Shown here: positions 8,344 to 16,754 of the stretch, piece after piece
Layout: each line of letters opens with the position of its first letter
Position numbering within the stretch: the stretch's first letter is position 1
Assembly (NCBI RefSeq): GCF_048898065.1
Contig: NZ_JBLWFI010000004.1
Coordinates: forward strand, 1 to 63,890
From: Tepidibacillus_B infernus
GTDB lineage: Bacteria; Bacillota; Bacilli; Tepidibacillales; Tepidibacillaceae
Reading direction: 5' to 3'
DNA: 63,890 bases
Translations under genes and position numbers: made by a program
Notes under the pieces: generated by a model
Databases searched by the model: none
What the model saw: only the letters and a program-made list of their open reading frames with translations
What the model was told of the DNA's origin: nothing

Positions 8344-8982
8344 GTGAAACATCATGCTTTGATTAAGGAAGGACTACCTACACTTGGTATTCTTTTGATC
8401 TTAACTGGCGTCTTATATGAAATCCAACCTTGGTTATCATTGATTGGGATTGGTCTTATCTTATTTGTTCTTTACTTTTTTAGGGATCCTAAGCGAGAAT
8501 CACCTATCAATGATGAATTAGCCATCATGGCTCCTGCAGATGGGGTGATTACAGATATTCGTGAAATTGAAGAAACATCATTCATGAAGCAGAGGGCTAT
8601 CTGCATAAGTATTTTTATGAGCCCATTAGATGTTCATATCAATCGTAGTCCAATTTCAGGTGAAGTTAAATTTATAGAGTACAAAAAAGGCAAATTTATC
8701 CCTGCCACAAGACCTGAAAGCCATGTAGTAAACGAAAAAAATTTTATAGGGATAGAAAATGAAAAAATGAAGGTACTCGTTGTTCAAATCGCTGGAATTA
8801 TGGCAAGGCGAATTGTAAATTGGTCAAAATTAGGGCAAAAAATTAAAAAGGGTGATAAAATAGGAATGATTAAATTTAGTTCTGGAACACAACTTTATTT
8901 ACCTGTTAAGACAGAAATCGTTGTAGAAAAAGGGGATAAAGTTTATTCTGGAAAAACGATGATCGGGAGGTATTTAGAATGA
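8344..8982 (+). CDS. psd: Phosphatidylserine decarboxylase, short type
   Basis: The enzyme converts phosphatidylserine to phosphatidylethanolamine at the membrane, using a pyruvoyl group formed by self-cleavage at a serine. The 212-residue protein has two N-terminal hydrophobic segments (about 10-46) followed by RDPKR. It then shows the family motifs MAPADG (62-67), MSPLDVHINRSP (92-103) and ARRIV (154-158). The self-cleavage site, usually Gly-Ser, reads Phe178-Ser179-Ser180-Gly181; Ser180 aligns with the pyruvoyl-forming serine. The start is GTG 8344 after GAGGTGAG. It overlaps pssA by 4 nt (ATGA), so the two steps are translationally coupled. Confidence 0.92.
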   Translation: MKHHALIKEGLPTLGILLILTGVLYEIQPWLSLIGIGLILFVLYFFRDPKRESPINDELAIMAPADGVITDIREIEETSFMKQRAICISIFMSPLDVHINRSPISGEVKFIEYKKGKFIPATRPESHVVNEKNFIGIENEKMKVLVVQIAGIMARRIVNWSKLGQKIKKGDKIGMIKFSSGTQLYLPVKTEIVVEKGDKVYSGKTMIGRYLE

Positions 8983-9689
8983 TTAATCGCATACTTCCCA
9001 GTCTATTTACGGTTGGGAATTTATTTTTGGGAATCATTTCAATCATTTTAGCATTTCAGGGAGTACCGGAATATGCTGCAATCATGGTGATTATTGCCAT
9101 GTTACTAGATGGTTTAGACGGTAGAATTGCTCGGGTTCTTAACACACAGAGTGAATTTGGAAAGGAACTGGATTCTCTTTCAGATGTTATTTCCTTTGGA
9201 GTTGCTCCAGCTTTTATCATGTATGTAGCTGTTATACATGATCAAGGCCCTTTAGGTTGGCTTGTGACAGCTATATTCCCAATTGCAGGTGCATTAAGAC
9301 TTGCTCGCTTCAACGTTAAGGCTGGAATACCAGGCTATTTTATTGGTTTGCCAATTACCGCTGCTGGTGGAGTTTTGGCGACAATTACCCTATACCATGA
9401 GGTTTTTTCACCAGTCGTTTTATCTTTAACGATGATTTTTCTATCTTATTTAATGGTCAGTAATATTAAATATCCTAACTTTAAAAAAGTTGGAATTCCT
9501 AAAGCAGCTTATTGGATTACCCCTGTTATTATTCTTTTAGTTGTCATAATAGCGGTGAAGTATCCAACTGAATTCCCTAAAATTGTCTTTTTACCATTAG
9601 CTTTATATGCGATTTACGGGATTCGAAAAGGATTTTCCAAAAAAAAAGATCATTTGACTGATGATGAGTTAGAATCTGAACTTAAATAG
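8979..9689 (+). CDS. pssA: CDP-diacylglycerol-serine O-phosphatidyltransferase
   Basis: PssA joins CDP-diacylglycerol and L-serine to give phosphatidylserine, the substrate of the Psd encoded just upstream. The 236-residue integral membrane protein contains the CDP-alcohol phosphotransferase signature DGLDGRIARVLN...FGKELDSLSD, with its conserved Asp and Arg residues (near residues 44-69). About six to eight hydrophobic helices span the rest, and the tail is charged (KKKDH). The stop is followed by an intrinsic terminator. In B. subtilis pssA and psd lie elsewhere on the chromosome, so this placement after disA is a lineage feature. Confidence 0.93.
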   Translation: MINRILPSLFTVGNLFLGIISIILAFQGVPEYAAIMVIIAMLLDGLDGRIARVLNTQSEFGKELDSLSDVISFGVAPAFIMYVAVIHDQGPLGWLVTAIFPIAGALRLARFNVKAGIPGYFIGLPITAAGGVLATITLYHEVFSPVVLSLTMIFLSYLMVSNIKYPNFKKVGIPKAAYWITPVIILLVVIIAVKYPTEFPKIVFLPLALYAIYGIRKGFSKKKDHLTDDELESELK

Positions 9690-9708
9690 AGGAAAGAACC
9701 ATTCATAA

Positions 9709-9745
9709 AAGACTTATTTTATATAGGTCTTTTTTCTTTTTTTTT
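9709..9745 (+). terminator. Intrinsic terminator after pssA
   Basis: AAGACTTAT pairs with ATAGGTCTT and is followed by a long T-rich tract (TTTTTTCTTTTTTTTT). It closes the radA-disA-psd-pssA transcript. Confidence 0.8.
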
Positions 9746-9859
9746 GAAACTATTTATGATTGTTGAACGTATAGAGTAGTATTTTAAAAAAATAAAGATT
9801 TTATGTTTGAACTATATTGACTTACAGCTACATAGTATGCTAATATAATAATTTTAAAT

Positions 9860-9888
9860 TTGACACTATAATTAAAATGTGATAAAAT
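9860..9888 (+). promoter_or_regulatory. Sigma-A promoter of carD
   Basis: A perfect TTGACA (9860-9865) and TAAAAT (9883-9888) are separated by 17 bp, 33 nt before the carD start. Confidence 0.85.
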
Positions 9889-9921
9889 GGAAACGTATTT
9901 CTAAGCCGGGGGTGACGAATA

Positions 9922-10416
9922 TTGTTTAATGTTGGGGATAAAGTGGTGTATCCGATGCATGGCGCAGGTGTAATAGAATCTATTGAAGAGAAGGAAATTC
10001 TAGGTGAAAAAAAGAGATATTATATCATGCGTATCCCTATTGGTGATATGAAAGTGATGATTCCGATGAATAATGTTAGTGAAATCGGTCTTAGACAGGT
10101 AGTAGATGAAAAAGAAATCGATCACGTAATGGACATACTTAAAAACCACCAAAAAGATAATACGGCAAATTGGAATCGTCGCTACCGGGCAAACTTGGAT
10201 AAAATGAAAAGTGGAGATATTTATGAAATAGCAGATGTTGTACGTAATTTAATGTTAAGAGATCAAGAAAAAGGATTATCCACTGGTGAAAAGAAAATGC
10301 TGGAAAATGCAAAACAAATTCTGATAAGTGAACTTGTGCTTGCAAAGGAACTAAAACAAGAAGAGGCATTTAAGTTATTAGAAAATATTATTTCTGAGAA
10401 AGACGCGTCTTTTTGA
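9922..10416 (+). CDS. carD: CarD/CdnL-family RNA polymerase-binding regulator
   Basis: CarD-family proteins bind the RNA polymerase beta lobe and stabilise open promoter complexes. The 164-residue protein has the N-terminal RNAP-interaction Tudor-like domain (about 1-60, VGDKVVYPMHGAGVIESIE) and a helical C-terminal DNA-binding part. Translation starts at TTG 9922 behind GGGGGTGA, giving Met-Phe-Asn-Val-Gly. It has its own strong promoter. Its terminator hairpin overlaps the stop codon, so it appears to be a single-gene unit between pssA and the PIN/TRAM gene. Confidence 0.92.
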   Translation: MFNVGDKVVYPMHGAGVIESIEEKEILGEKKRYYIMRIPIGDMKVMIPMNNVSEIGLRQVVDEKEIDHVMDILKNHQKDNTANWNRRYRANLDKMKSGDIYEIADVVRNLMLRDQEKGLSTGEKKMLENAKQILISELVLAKELKQEEAFKLLENIISEKDASF

Positions 10417-10427
10417 CGCTTTTTTTC
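10405..10427 (+). terminator. Compact terminator overlapping the carD stop codon
   Basis: A 5-bp GC-rich stem (GCGTC with GACGC, five-T loop) is followed by eight T residues. The stop codon TGA (10414-10416) lies partly in the loop and descending arm. The short stem makes efficiency uncertain. Confidence 0.6.
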
Positions 10428-10513
10428 TACAATGGAACGTTAATATGATAAATAAAGTAATTTGAGGTTTGTTTTTCTTTGGAATGTTAATACTGGAAAA
10501 AGGAGGTGAAGAA

Positions 10514-11599
10514 ATGTTGAAAAGAGCATTTCAAATATTTTTTATTTTTCTTGGAGGAACATTAGGTTTTCTTTACATGCCTGATTTGATACGTTTGCTC
10601 CGAAATGATTTATTTGGTTTAAATGAAGTCGTCTTATCAATCATAGGTATGGTTTTTGGTGCACTCATTTTATATTTATCAACAGCTTGGTTTATGGATA
10701 CCATCATCGTATGGGTTCATAAAGGGGAGGAACTGATATTAAAGATTCCTATTATTGATTTTTTATTTGGTATGATTGGAATGATATTGGGGCTTATTGT
10801 TGCTGCTTTACTTTCCCAAGCGATTAATATTATCCCTATTGTTAATGTGGTTGTTCCTATTTTCCTTTCCGTTTTCTTAGGATATTTTGGATTTAGACTC
10901 GGATTTAAAAAACGAGATGAGATCGTTTCTATCCTTTCTTTAGGGAAACTAAACAAGGATAAAACTTATAAAAAAGAGCAAGTCCCAAAATACGAACACA
11001 AGATTCTGGATACAAGTGTTATTATCGATGGGAGAATAGCAGATATTTGTAAAACTGGTTTTATTGAAGGGATTCTAGTTATTCCTCATTTTGTACTAGA
11101 AGAATTACAGCATATTGCAGATTCTTCCGATACTTTAAAACGAAATAGAGGGCGACGTGGTCTTGATATTTTAAATAAGATTCAAAAAGAATTAGATATT
11201 AATGTGGTTATTTACGAAGGAGATTTTGAGGAGATTCAAGAAGTAGATAGTAAACTTGTAAAATTAGCAAAGGTTCTAGAGGGAAAAGTAGTAACCAATG
11301 ATTTTAATTTAAATAAAGTTTGCGAGCTACAAGGCGTACCTGTACTTAATATCAATGATTTATCTAATGCAGTGAAACCTGTGGTACTACCTGGTGAAGA
11401 ATTGAATGTTCAAGTGATTAAGGATGGAAAGGAATATAACCAGGGGATTGCTTATCTTGATGACGGAACAATGATTGTGGTTGAAGGCGGAAGAGAATTT
11501 ATTGGGCATCATATTGACGTTTTAGTCACAAGCGTTTTACAGACTTCAGCAGGTAGAATGATTTTTGCAAAACCCAAATTATTAGAAAAGGCGTTATAG
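10514..11599 (+). CDS. Membrane-anchored PIN/TRAM-domain protein (YacL family)
   Basis: The 361-residue protein has about four N-terminal transmembrane segments (residues 1-125). A PIN nuclease-like domain follows (about 155-275), with acidic residues in LDTSVIIDGR and in TNDFNL. A C-terminal TRAM RNA-binding domain (about 295-355) ends the protein. It is probably a membrane-tethered RNA-cleaving or RNA-binding factor; the family has no settled function. The ATG at 10514 follows a near-perfect AAAGGAGGTGAAG. An in-frame start at 10469 would bury that site and is rejected. It is followed closely by ispD-ispF, as in Bacillus. Confidence 0.93.
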   Translation: MLKRAFQIFFIFLGGTLGFLYMPDLIRLLRNDLFGLNEVVLSIIGMVFGALILYLSTAWFMDTIIVWVHKGEELILKIPIIDFLFGMIGMILGLIVAALLSQAINIIPIVNVVVPIFLSVFLGYFGFRLGFKKRDEIVSILSLGKLNKDKTYKKEQVPKYEHKILDTSVIIDGRIADICKTGFIEGILVIPHFVLEELQHIADSSDTLKRNRGRRGLDILNKIQKELDINVVIYEGDFEEIQEVDSKLVKLAKVLEGKVVTNDFNLNKVCELQGVPVLNINDLSNAVKPVVLPGEELNVQVIKDGKEYNQGIAYLDDGTMIVVEGGREFIGHHIDVLVTSVLQTSAGRMIFAKPKLLEKAL

Positions 11600-11611
11600 G
11601 TGATTGGTACA

Positions 11612-12298
11612 ATGAAATGTGGAGTGCTTATCCCAGCTGCTGGGCAAGGGAAAAGAATGGGGCTTGGTTTTAACAAACAATTCTTTCATTTGAATGGCAA
11701 ACCTATTCTTATTCATACTTTAGAACGGTTTTATCAAAAACCATGGATCGATGAAATTATACTTGTCGTTAATCCTAGTGAAAAAGAATTAGTTCAGCAA
11801 TTATTACGGGAATATCATATTTCGGTAGATGCAATCGTAGATGGAGGAGCCGAAAGACAAGAAAGTATCGATCATGGCCTAGCATTTTTACACTCAGAAT
11901 GGGTAATGGTGCATGATGGTGCAAGACCATTCCTGAAGGAACAACATATAAAAAATCTAATAGATAAGGTTCAAATCTTTGATGCTGTTGTATTAGGTGT
12001 TCCCATCAAAGATACGGTAAAAGTGATTGACGAATCAGGTATCATTATCAATACGCCTGATCGTAAGAGCTTGTGGGCAATACAAACCCCACAAGCTTTT
12101 CGTCTGTCTATTTTAAAAGAAGCATATAAAAAAGCAAAAGCTGATCTTTTTATTGGTACAGATGACGCCTCTTTAGTCGAAAGACTTGGCGTGAAAGTAC
12201 ATGTTCTTGAAGGTGATTATCAGAACATTAAAATTACCACACCTGAAGATCTTTTGATTGCTAAAGCGATATCAGACCAATGGAGTGAAGAGAATTGA
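11612..12298 (+). CDS. ispD: 2-C-methyl-D-erythritol 4-phosphate cytidylyltransferase
   Basis: IspD couples CTP to MEP in the non-mevalonate isoprenoid pathway. The 228-residue protein has the glycine-rich nucleotide loop PAAGQGKRMG (about 8-17), the VHDGARP motif near residue 103, and Lys/Asp residues in the C-terminal TDDASLVE region. I choose ATG 11612 with AGGTGA 8 nt upstream over an in-frame GTG at 11600. The stop overlaps the ispF TTG start by 3 nt, so consecutive pathway genes are coupled. Confidence 0.95.
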   Translation: MKCGVLIPAAGQGKRMGLGFNKQFFHLNGKPILIHTLERFYQKPWIDEIILVVNPSEKELVQQLLREYHISVDAIVDGGAERQESIDHGLAFLHSEWVMVHDGARPFLKEQHIKNLIDKVQIFDAVVLGVPIKDTVKVIDESGIIINTPDRKSLWAIQTPQAFRLSILKEAYKKAKADLFIGTDDASLVERLGVKVHVLEGDYQNIKITTPEDLLIAKAISDQWSEEN

Positions 12299-12771
12299 TA
12301 AGAATTGGACAAGGCTTTGATGTTCATCAATTTGTGGGAAATAGGAAATTGATTATAGGTGGTGTACATATCCCTTATGACAAGGGTTTATTAGGTCATT
12401 CTGATGCTGATGTGCTGCTTCATGCATTAGCAGATGCGATATTAGGAGCATTAGCAAAAGGAGATATTGGGCGATGGTTTCCCGATCATGATCCAACGAT
12501 TAAAGGGATTGATAGTAAAGAGATATTAAGAAAGGTTTGGCAGTACGCAACAGAAGAAGGCTTTACAATAGAAAATGCGGATATGACAATTATTGCGCAA
12601 AAACCTAAAATGGCAGAACATATCCCTAAAATGAAAGAAATTATTGCTACTATCTTAGAATGTGAAATAAACCAAATCAATATTAAAGCTACCACAACGG
12701 AAAAATTAGGATTTACAGGTAGGGAAGAAGGAATTGCTGCACAAGCAGTCGTTTTATTATCAAAATGGTGA
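12295..12771 (+). CDS. ispF: 2-C-methyl-D-erythritol 2,4-cyclodiphosphate synthase
   Basis: IspF cyclises CDP-ME 2-phosphate to MEcPP with release of CMP. The 158-residue protein matches the usual family length. It shows the metal-binding GFDVHQF motif (Asp8, His10), GHSDADVLLHALADA around residues 36-50, and the C-terminal ATTTEKLGFTGR signature. Translation starts at TTG 12295, overlapping the ispD stop codon (TTGA). Confidence 0.96.
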   Translation: MIRIGQGFDVHQFVGNRKLIIGGVHIPYDKGLLGHSDADVLLHALADAILGALAKGDIGRWFPDHDPTIKGIDSKEILRKVWQYATEEGFTIENADMTIIAQKPKMAEHIPKMKEIIATILECEINQINIKATTTEKLGFTGREEGIAAQAVVLLSKW

Positions 12772-12834
12772 TTGGAAATAAAGATTATGCTATGATAAAA
12801 CATGCATAAATAAATATGAAGGAAGGGATTCTTC

Positions 12835-14307
12835 ATGTCAGATCAAGTAAGGGTAAGATTTGCACCAAGTCCAACAGGACATTTACATATAGGAAGTGCT
12901 CGTTCAGCTTTATTTAACTATCTATTAGCAAGAAGAAAAAATGGCCGATTTATTATCCGGATTGAAGATACCGATCAATCTCGAAATGTAGAGGGTGCAG
13001 AAGAAAAACTTTTGGCTAGTTTAAAATGGCTTGGATTAGATTGGGATGAATCAGTCGATATAGGTGGAGAGTATGGGCCGTATCGTTCAATGGATCGCTT
13101 AGATATATATCGTAACCATGTAGATATATTATTAAAGCAAGGTCATGCATACCATTGCTATTGTACACCAGAGGAATTAGAAGTAGAAAGGCAAAGTTAT
13201 ATCGAAAAGGGAGAGACACCAAGATATTCAGGGAAGTGTAGACTATTAAGCCCTGAACAAAAAGAGACATATGAAAAAGAAGGAAGAAAGCCTAGTATTC
13301 GTTTTCACGTACCTGAAGACCAGATTTTAAAGGTAAATGATGCTGTACGTGGAGAAGTAGAGTTTGATTCGAATGGGATTGGTGATTTTGTTATTGTAAG
13401 GCCAGATGGAATTCCAACCTATAATTTTGCTGTAACCATTGATGATCACTTAATGAAGATCACCCATGTTATTCGTGGGGAAGAACATCTATCCAATACA
13501 CCTAGACAATTAGTTATTTATCATGCCTTTGGTTGGGATATCCCACAATTTGCCCATGTTTCTCTTATTCTTAATCAAGACCGGCAAAAAATGAGTAAAC
13601 GTGATGAATCGATTATTCAGTTTGTGGAACAGTATAAAACACTTGGTTTTTTACCTGAAGCGATTGTAAATTTTGTCGCATTACTTGGATGGAGTCCTGA
13701 AGGGGAAGAAGAAATTCTTTCAAAGGAAGAAATGATCGCACAATTTACATTAGAAAGGGTTTCCAAGAGTCCTGCAGTTTTTGATGTAAACAAATTATAT
13801 TGGATGAATAATCACTATATTAAAATGGCATCATTAGAGCGAATATATGATTTGTGTCTTCCTCATTTACAACAGGCCGGATTACTTCCAGAGAAGTTAA
13901 ATGAAGAGCAAGAACATTGGGTAAAAACCTTAGTTGGACTCTATCAGGATCAATTGAATTATGCGAAGGAAATCGTTGATTTATCTACGGTGTTCTTTGA
14001 AGAAGATGTTCAATATGGAACAGAAGAACAAGCTATACTTGCTGAGAGCCATATTCCGGTTATAATGGAAGCATTTTATAAACAATTAGATGAATTGACT
14101 GAATACCAACCAGAAACGATTCAAGCCGCATTAAAAAGCGTTCAAAAAGAAACAGGGTATAAAGGTAAACAATTATTTATGCCTATCCGAGTTGCTGCAA
14201 CAGGATTAATGCATGGAAGAGATCTTCCTCAAACCTTATACTTATTAGGAAAAGAGAAAGTTTTAAAACGTATTAGTCGCTTCTTGACAACAAGGCATGA
14301 AAAATAG
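12835..14307 (+). CDS. gltX: Glutamyl-tRNA synthetase
   Basis: This class I synthetase charges tRNA-Glu; in Bacillales it usually also mischarges tRNA-Gln for later amidation. The 490 residues show PSPTGHLHIGSAR (HIGH-type motif, residues 10-22) and KMSKRD near residue 250. C-Y-C near residue 105, followed by PRYSGKC, resembles the zinc-binding arrangement known from E. coli GluRS. The ATG at 12835 follows GAAGGGA. A candidate promoter for the following T-box leader lies inside its last codons (14284-14312). Confidence 0.97.
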   Translation: MSDQVRVRFAPSPTGHLHIGSARSALFNYLLARRKNGRFIIRIEDTDQSRNVEGAEEKLLASLKWLGLDWDESVDIGGEYGPYRSMDRLDIYRNHVDILLKQGHAYHCYCTPEELEVERQSYIEKGETPRYSGKCRLLSPEQKETYEKEGRKPSIRFHVPEDQILKVNDAVRGEVEFDSNGIGDFVIVRPDGIPTYNFAVTIDDHLMKITHVIRGEEHLSNTPRQLVIYHAFGWDIPQFAHVSLILNQDRQKMSKRDESIIQFVEQYKTLGFLPEAIVNFVALLGWSPEGEEEILSKEEMIAQFTLERVSKSPAVFDVNKLYWMNNHYIKMASLERIYDLCLPHLQQAGLLPEKLNEEQEHWVKTLVGLYQDQLNYAKEIVDLSTVFFEEDVQYGTEEQAILAESHIPVIMEAFYKQLDELTEYQPETIQAALKSVQKETGYKGKQLFMPIRVAATGLMHGRDLPQTLYLLGKEKVLKRISRFLTTRHEK

Positions 14308-14312
14308 AGAAT
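14284..14312 (+). promoter_or_regulatory. Possible promoter of the cysE T-box leader
   Basis: A perfect TTGACA (14284-14289) lies in the 3' end of gltX, with GAGAAT 17 bp downstream (14307-14312). The -10 is a 4/6 match. The start near 14319 would fit the beginning of the T-box stem I. Confidence 0.45.
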
Positions 14313-14318
14313 AAGAAT

Positions 14319-14579
14319 AAAATAGGGTAGAAAACTATAGAATTGCGATGAGAAAGAGAGTAAATGATTAATTGTCTTAAGAGAAAACTTCCTAGGCTGA
14401 AAGAAGTTTGTCAATCAATCATTGAAATGCACTTTTGAGCATTGGGCTGAAATATAAGTAGGTTTCAACGGGTCCCCCGTTATCGGAATAAAAGTGAGGA
14501 TGTATTATTTATACATTCTAAACAGAGTGGAACCACGGATATACCGCCTCTGTGCCTAGGCATAGAGGCGGTTTTTTTT
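14319..14579 (+). promoter_or_regulatory. T-box riboswitch (tRNA-Cys) upstream of cysE-cysS
   Basis: The leader has the expected T-box parts. The specifier stem AATGATT (14363-14369) pairs perfectly with AATCATT (14417-14423). Below it, an AGTA element (14359-14362) faces GAAATGCA, with the cysteine codon TGC at 14428-14430. A small ACGGG/CCCGT hairpin follows, and then the T-box sequence AGAGTGGAACCACGG (14524-14538). The leader ends in a 13-bp terminator. Uncharged tRNA-Cys should stabilise the antiterminator and switch on serine acetyltransferase and Cys-tRNA synthetase. The specifier agrees with the downstream genes. Apart from this leader, 14308-14704 holds no gene. Confidence 0.88.
14544..14579 (+). 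terminator. T-box terminator
   Basis: CCGCCTCTGTGCC pairs with GGCATAGAGGCGG (13 bp with one G-T) and is followed by eight T residues. It is the regulated terminator of the T-box leader. Confidence 0.92.
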
Positions 14580-14704
14580 AAAAAGCAGAGAAAGCATAAC
14601 TTTCTTTCAATATCCATGGTACCCCGCAAAAGTAATCGGAATACTCTTCGATGGAGGTCGTCACATTTTTGACTATTTAGTTATAACGTGTGAGGTGAGA
14701 AGGT

Positions 14705-15346
14705 ATGTGGGAGAGAATAAAGGAAGATGTCCAAAATATAAAGGAAAAGGATCCAGCTGCTGGGGGGTTCTGGGAGGTAATGCTCACTTATTCTGGGCTT
14801 CATGCCATATGGTATTACCGATTTGCCCATTATTTATGGAATCATCACTTCCGTTTATTGGCTAGAATCGTTTCAAATTTTGCCCGGTTTTTGACTGGAA
14901 TTGAAATTCACCCAGCTGCCAAAATAGGAAGGAGATTATTTATTGATCATGGGTCAGGTGTCGTTATAGGTGAAACTTGTGAAGTCGGAGATGATGTGAC
15001 AATCTATCAAGGGGTTACATTAGGTGGTACTGGAAAGGAAAAAGGGAAAAGGCATCCAACGATCGGCAATCATGTTTTAATTGCCTCAGGAGCCAAAATA
15101 TTAGGGTCGATGAAAATAGGCGACTATTCAAAGATTGGGGCAGGCTCTGTCGTCTTACGTGAAGTTCCTCCTCATTCTACGGTTGTTGGCATCCCTGGTA
15201 GAATCGTAATCCAAAATGGGATGAGGATAAAAGATGAGCTAGACCAAGTTCATTTGCCTGACCCAATCGCAGATATGATCCGTTCGATGCAAACGCAAAT
15301 TGATGAATTGAAAAGGGAACTTGATAAGCTTAAAGGTGGGAAATAA
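14705..15346 (+). CDS. cysE: Serine O-acetyltransferase
   Basis: CysE acetylates L-serine with acetyl-CoA, the first step of cysteine synthesis. The 213-residue protein is the short Bacillus-type form. An N-terminal helical domain (1-70) precedes a left-handed beta-helix of hexapeptide repeats (about 70-180). The catalytic Asp/His lie in FIDHGSGVVIGET, and GVTLGGTGKEKGKRHP forms the acetyl-CoA loop. The C-terminal tail is coiled-coil-like. The ATG follows GAGGTGAGAAGG. Expression should depend on the T-box upstream. cysS begins 1 nt after the stop. Confidence 0.96.
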   Translation: MWERIKEDVQNIKEKDPAAGGFWEVMLTYSGLHAIWYYRFAHYLWNHHFRLLARIVSNFARFLTGIEIHPAAKIGRRLFIDHGSGVVIGETCEVGDDVTIYQGVTLGGTGKEKGKRHPTIGNHVLIASGAKILGSMKIGDYSKIGAGSVVLREVPPHSTVVGIPGRIVIQNGMRIKDELDQVHLPDPIADMIRSMQTQIDELKRELDKLKGGK

Positions 15347-15347
15347 A

Positions 15348-16754
15348 ATGATACAAATTTATAATACTTTGACTCGAAAAAAGGGTGTGTTTAAACCAAT
15401 TCAAGAAGGGAAAGTCAGCATGTATGTATGCGGACCGACGGTTTATAACTTGATCCACTTAGGTAATGCTAGACCATTGATTGTATTTGATACAGTACGT
15501 CGTTATTTAGAGTATAAAGGTTATGAGGTAAACTATGTTCAAAATTTCACTGATATTGATGACAAAATTATCAATAAAGCGAATGAACTTAAAAAGGAAG
15601 TAAAAGAGATTTCTGAAGGTTTTATTCAAGAATTTTTAGTGGATGCCAAGGCATTAAATATCAGACAAGCGAATGTTAATCCTAAAGTAACAGAAAATAT
15701 AGATGAAATTAAAAACTTTATACAGGAATTAGTCAATCAAAATGCGGCTTATGAAAAAGAAGGAGATGTCTATTTTAAAACGGAAGCATTTGAGGGATAT
15801 GGTAAGTTATCTAATCAATCAGTAGATGATTTACTGGTTGGGGCTAGAATTGAAATTGGAGAGAAAAAAATGAATCCCTTAGACTTTGCCTTATGGAAGT
15901 CTGCTAAACCAGGAGAAACGTCATGGCAAAGTCCATGGGGGAAAGGAAGACCTGGATGGCATATTGAATGCTCTGCTATGGTTAAAAAGTATTTGGGTGA
16001 AACCATTGATATTCATGCAGGTGGAGCAGATTTAATCTTTCCTCACCATGAAAATGAGATCGCTCAATCAGAAATGTTAACCCATAAGCCATTAGCAAAC
16101 TATTGGATGCATAATGGTTATATTAATATTAATAATGAAAAAATGTCAAAGTCACTTGGTAATATTTTGACCGTTCGTGAATTAATCGAACAATATGAAC
16201 CAATGGTATTAAGGTTCTTAATCTTAAGCGTTCATTATAGGCACCCCATTTCCTTTTCGGAGGATTTACTTATTCAAGCTAAAAATAGTGTGGATAGAAT
16301 TAAGATATCTATAGATAATTTACTACATCGTCTAGAAATAGAGGAAAACGATCATTTATTAGAAGAAGAGATGAAACAGGTTGTTGAGGAATTAAAAGTG
16401 AGATTTGAAAAAGAAATGGATGACGATTTTAATACAGCAAATGCCATTACTGTCTTATTTGATTTAATGAAACAAATAAACATTTATATTCAACAAGAAA
16501 AAGTAAGCAAACAAACCATGATAGTAATGCTAGACATCATGAAAACTTGGTTAAACATTCTTGGTTTAGAGCCGTTACTTATAGAGGGAACAAAAAGTAG
16601 CAGTGAGGATTGGATCGAAGAATTGATCGAGGAAAGAAATATAGCTAGGAAGAATAAAAACTGGCAAAGAGCTGATGAGATAAGAAATCAATTATTTGAA
16701 AAGGGTATTCTTTTAGAAGATACTCCTCAAGGAGTAAGATGGAAAAGGAAATGA
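15348..16754 (+). CDS. cysS: Cysteinyl-tRNA synthetase
   Basis: This class I synthetase charges tRNA-Cys. The 468 residues contain the zinc-binding CGPTVYN (Cys near 29) with the HLGNAR signature. The other metal ligands are in GWHIECSAM and FPHHENE, and KMSKS lies near residue 268. The C-terminus holds the DALR-type anticodon domain. ATG 15348 with AAAGGTGGG upstream is chosen; the in-frame start at 15321 would overlap cysE and lacks a site. It is co-transcribed with cysE under the Cys T-box, linking cysteine supply to tRNA charging. Confidence 0.97.
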   Translation: MIQIYNTLTRKKGVFKPIQEGKVSMYVCGPTVYNLIHLGNARPLIVFDTVRRYLEYKGYEVNYVQNFTDIDDKIINKANELKKEVKEISEGFIQEFLVDAKALNIRQANVNPKVTENIDEIKNFIQELVNQNAAYEKEGDVYFKTEAFEGYGKLSNQSVDDLLVGARIEIGEKKMNPLDFALWKSAKPGETSWQSPWGKGRPGWHIECSAMVKKYLGETIDIHAGGADLIFPHHENEIAQSEMLTHKPLANYWMHNGYININNEKMSKSLGNILTVRELIEQYEPMVLRFLILSVHYRHPISFSEDLLIQAKNSVDRIKISIDNLLHRLEIEENDHLLEEEMKQVVEELKVRFEKEMDDDFNTANAITVLFDLMKQINIYIQQEKVSKQTMIVMLDIMKTWLNILGLEPLLIEGTKSSSEDWIEELIEERNIARKNKNWQRADEIRNQLFEKGILLEDTPQGVRWKRK

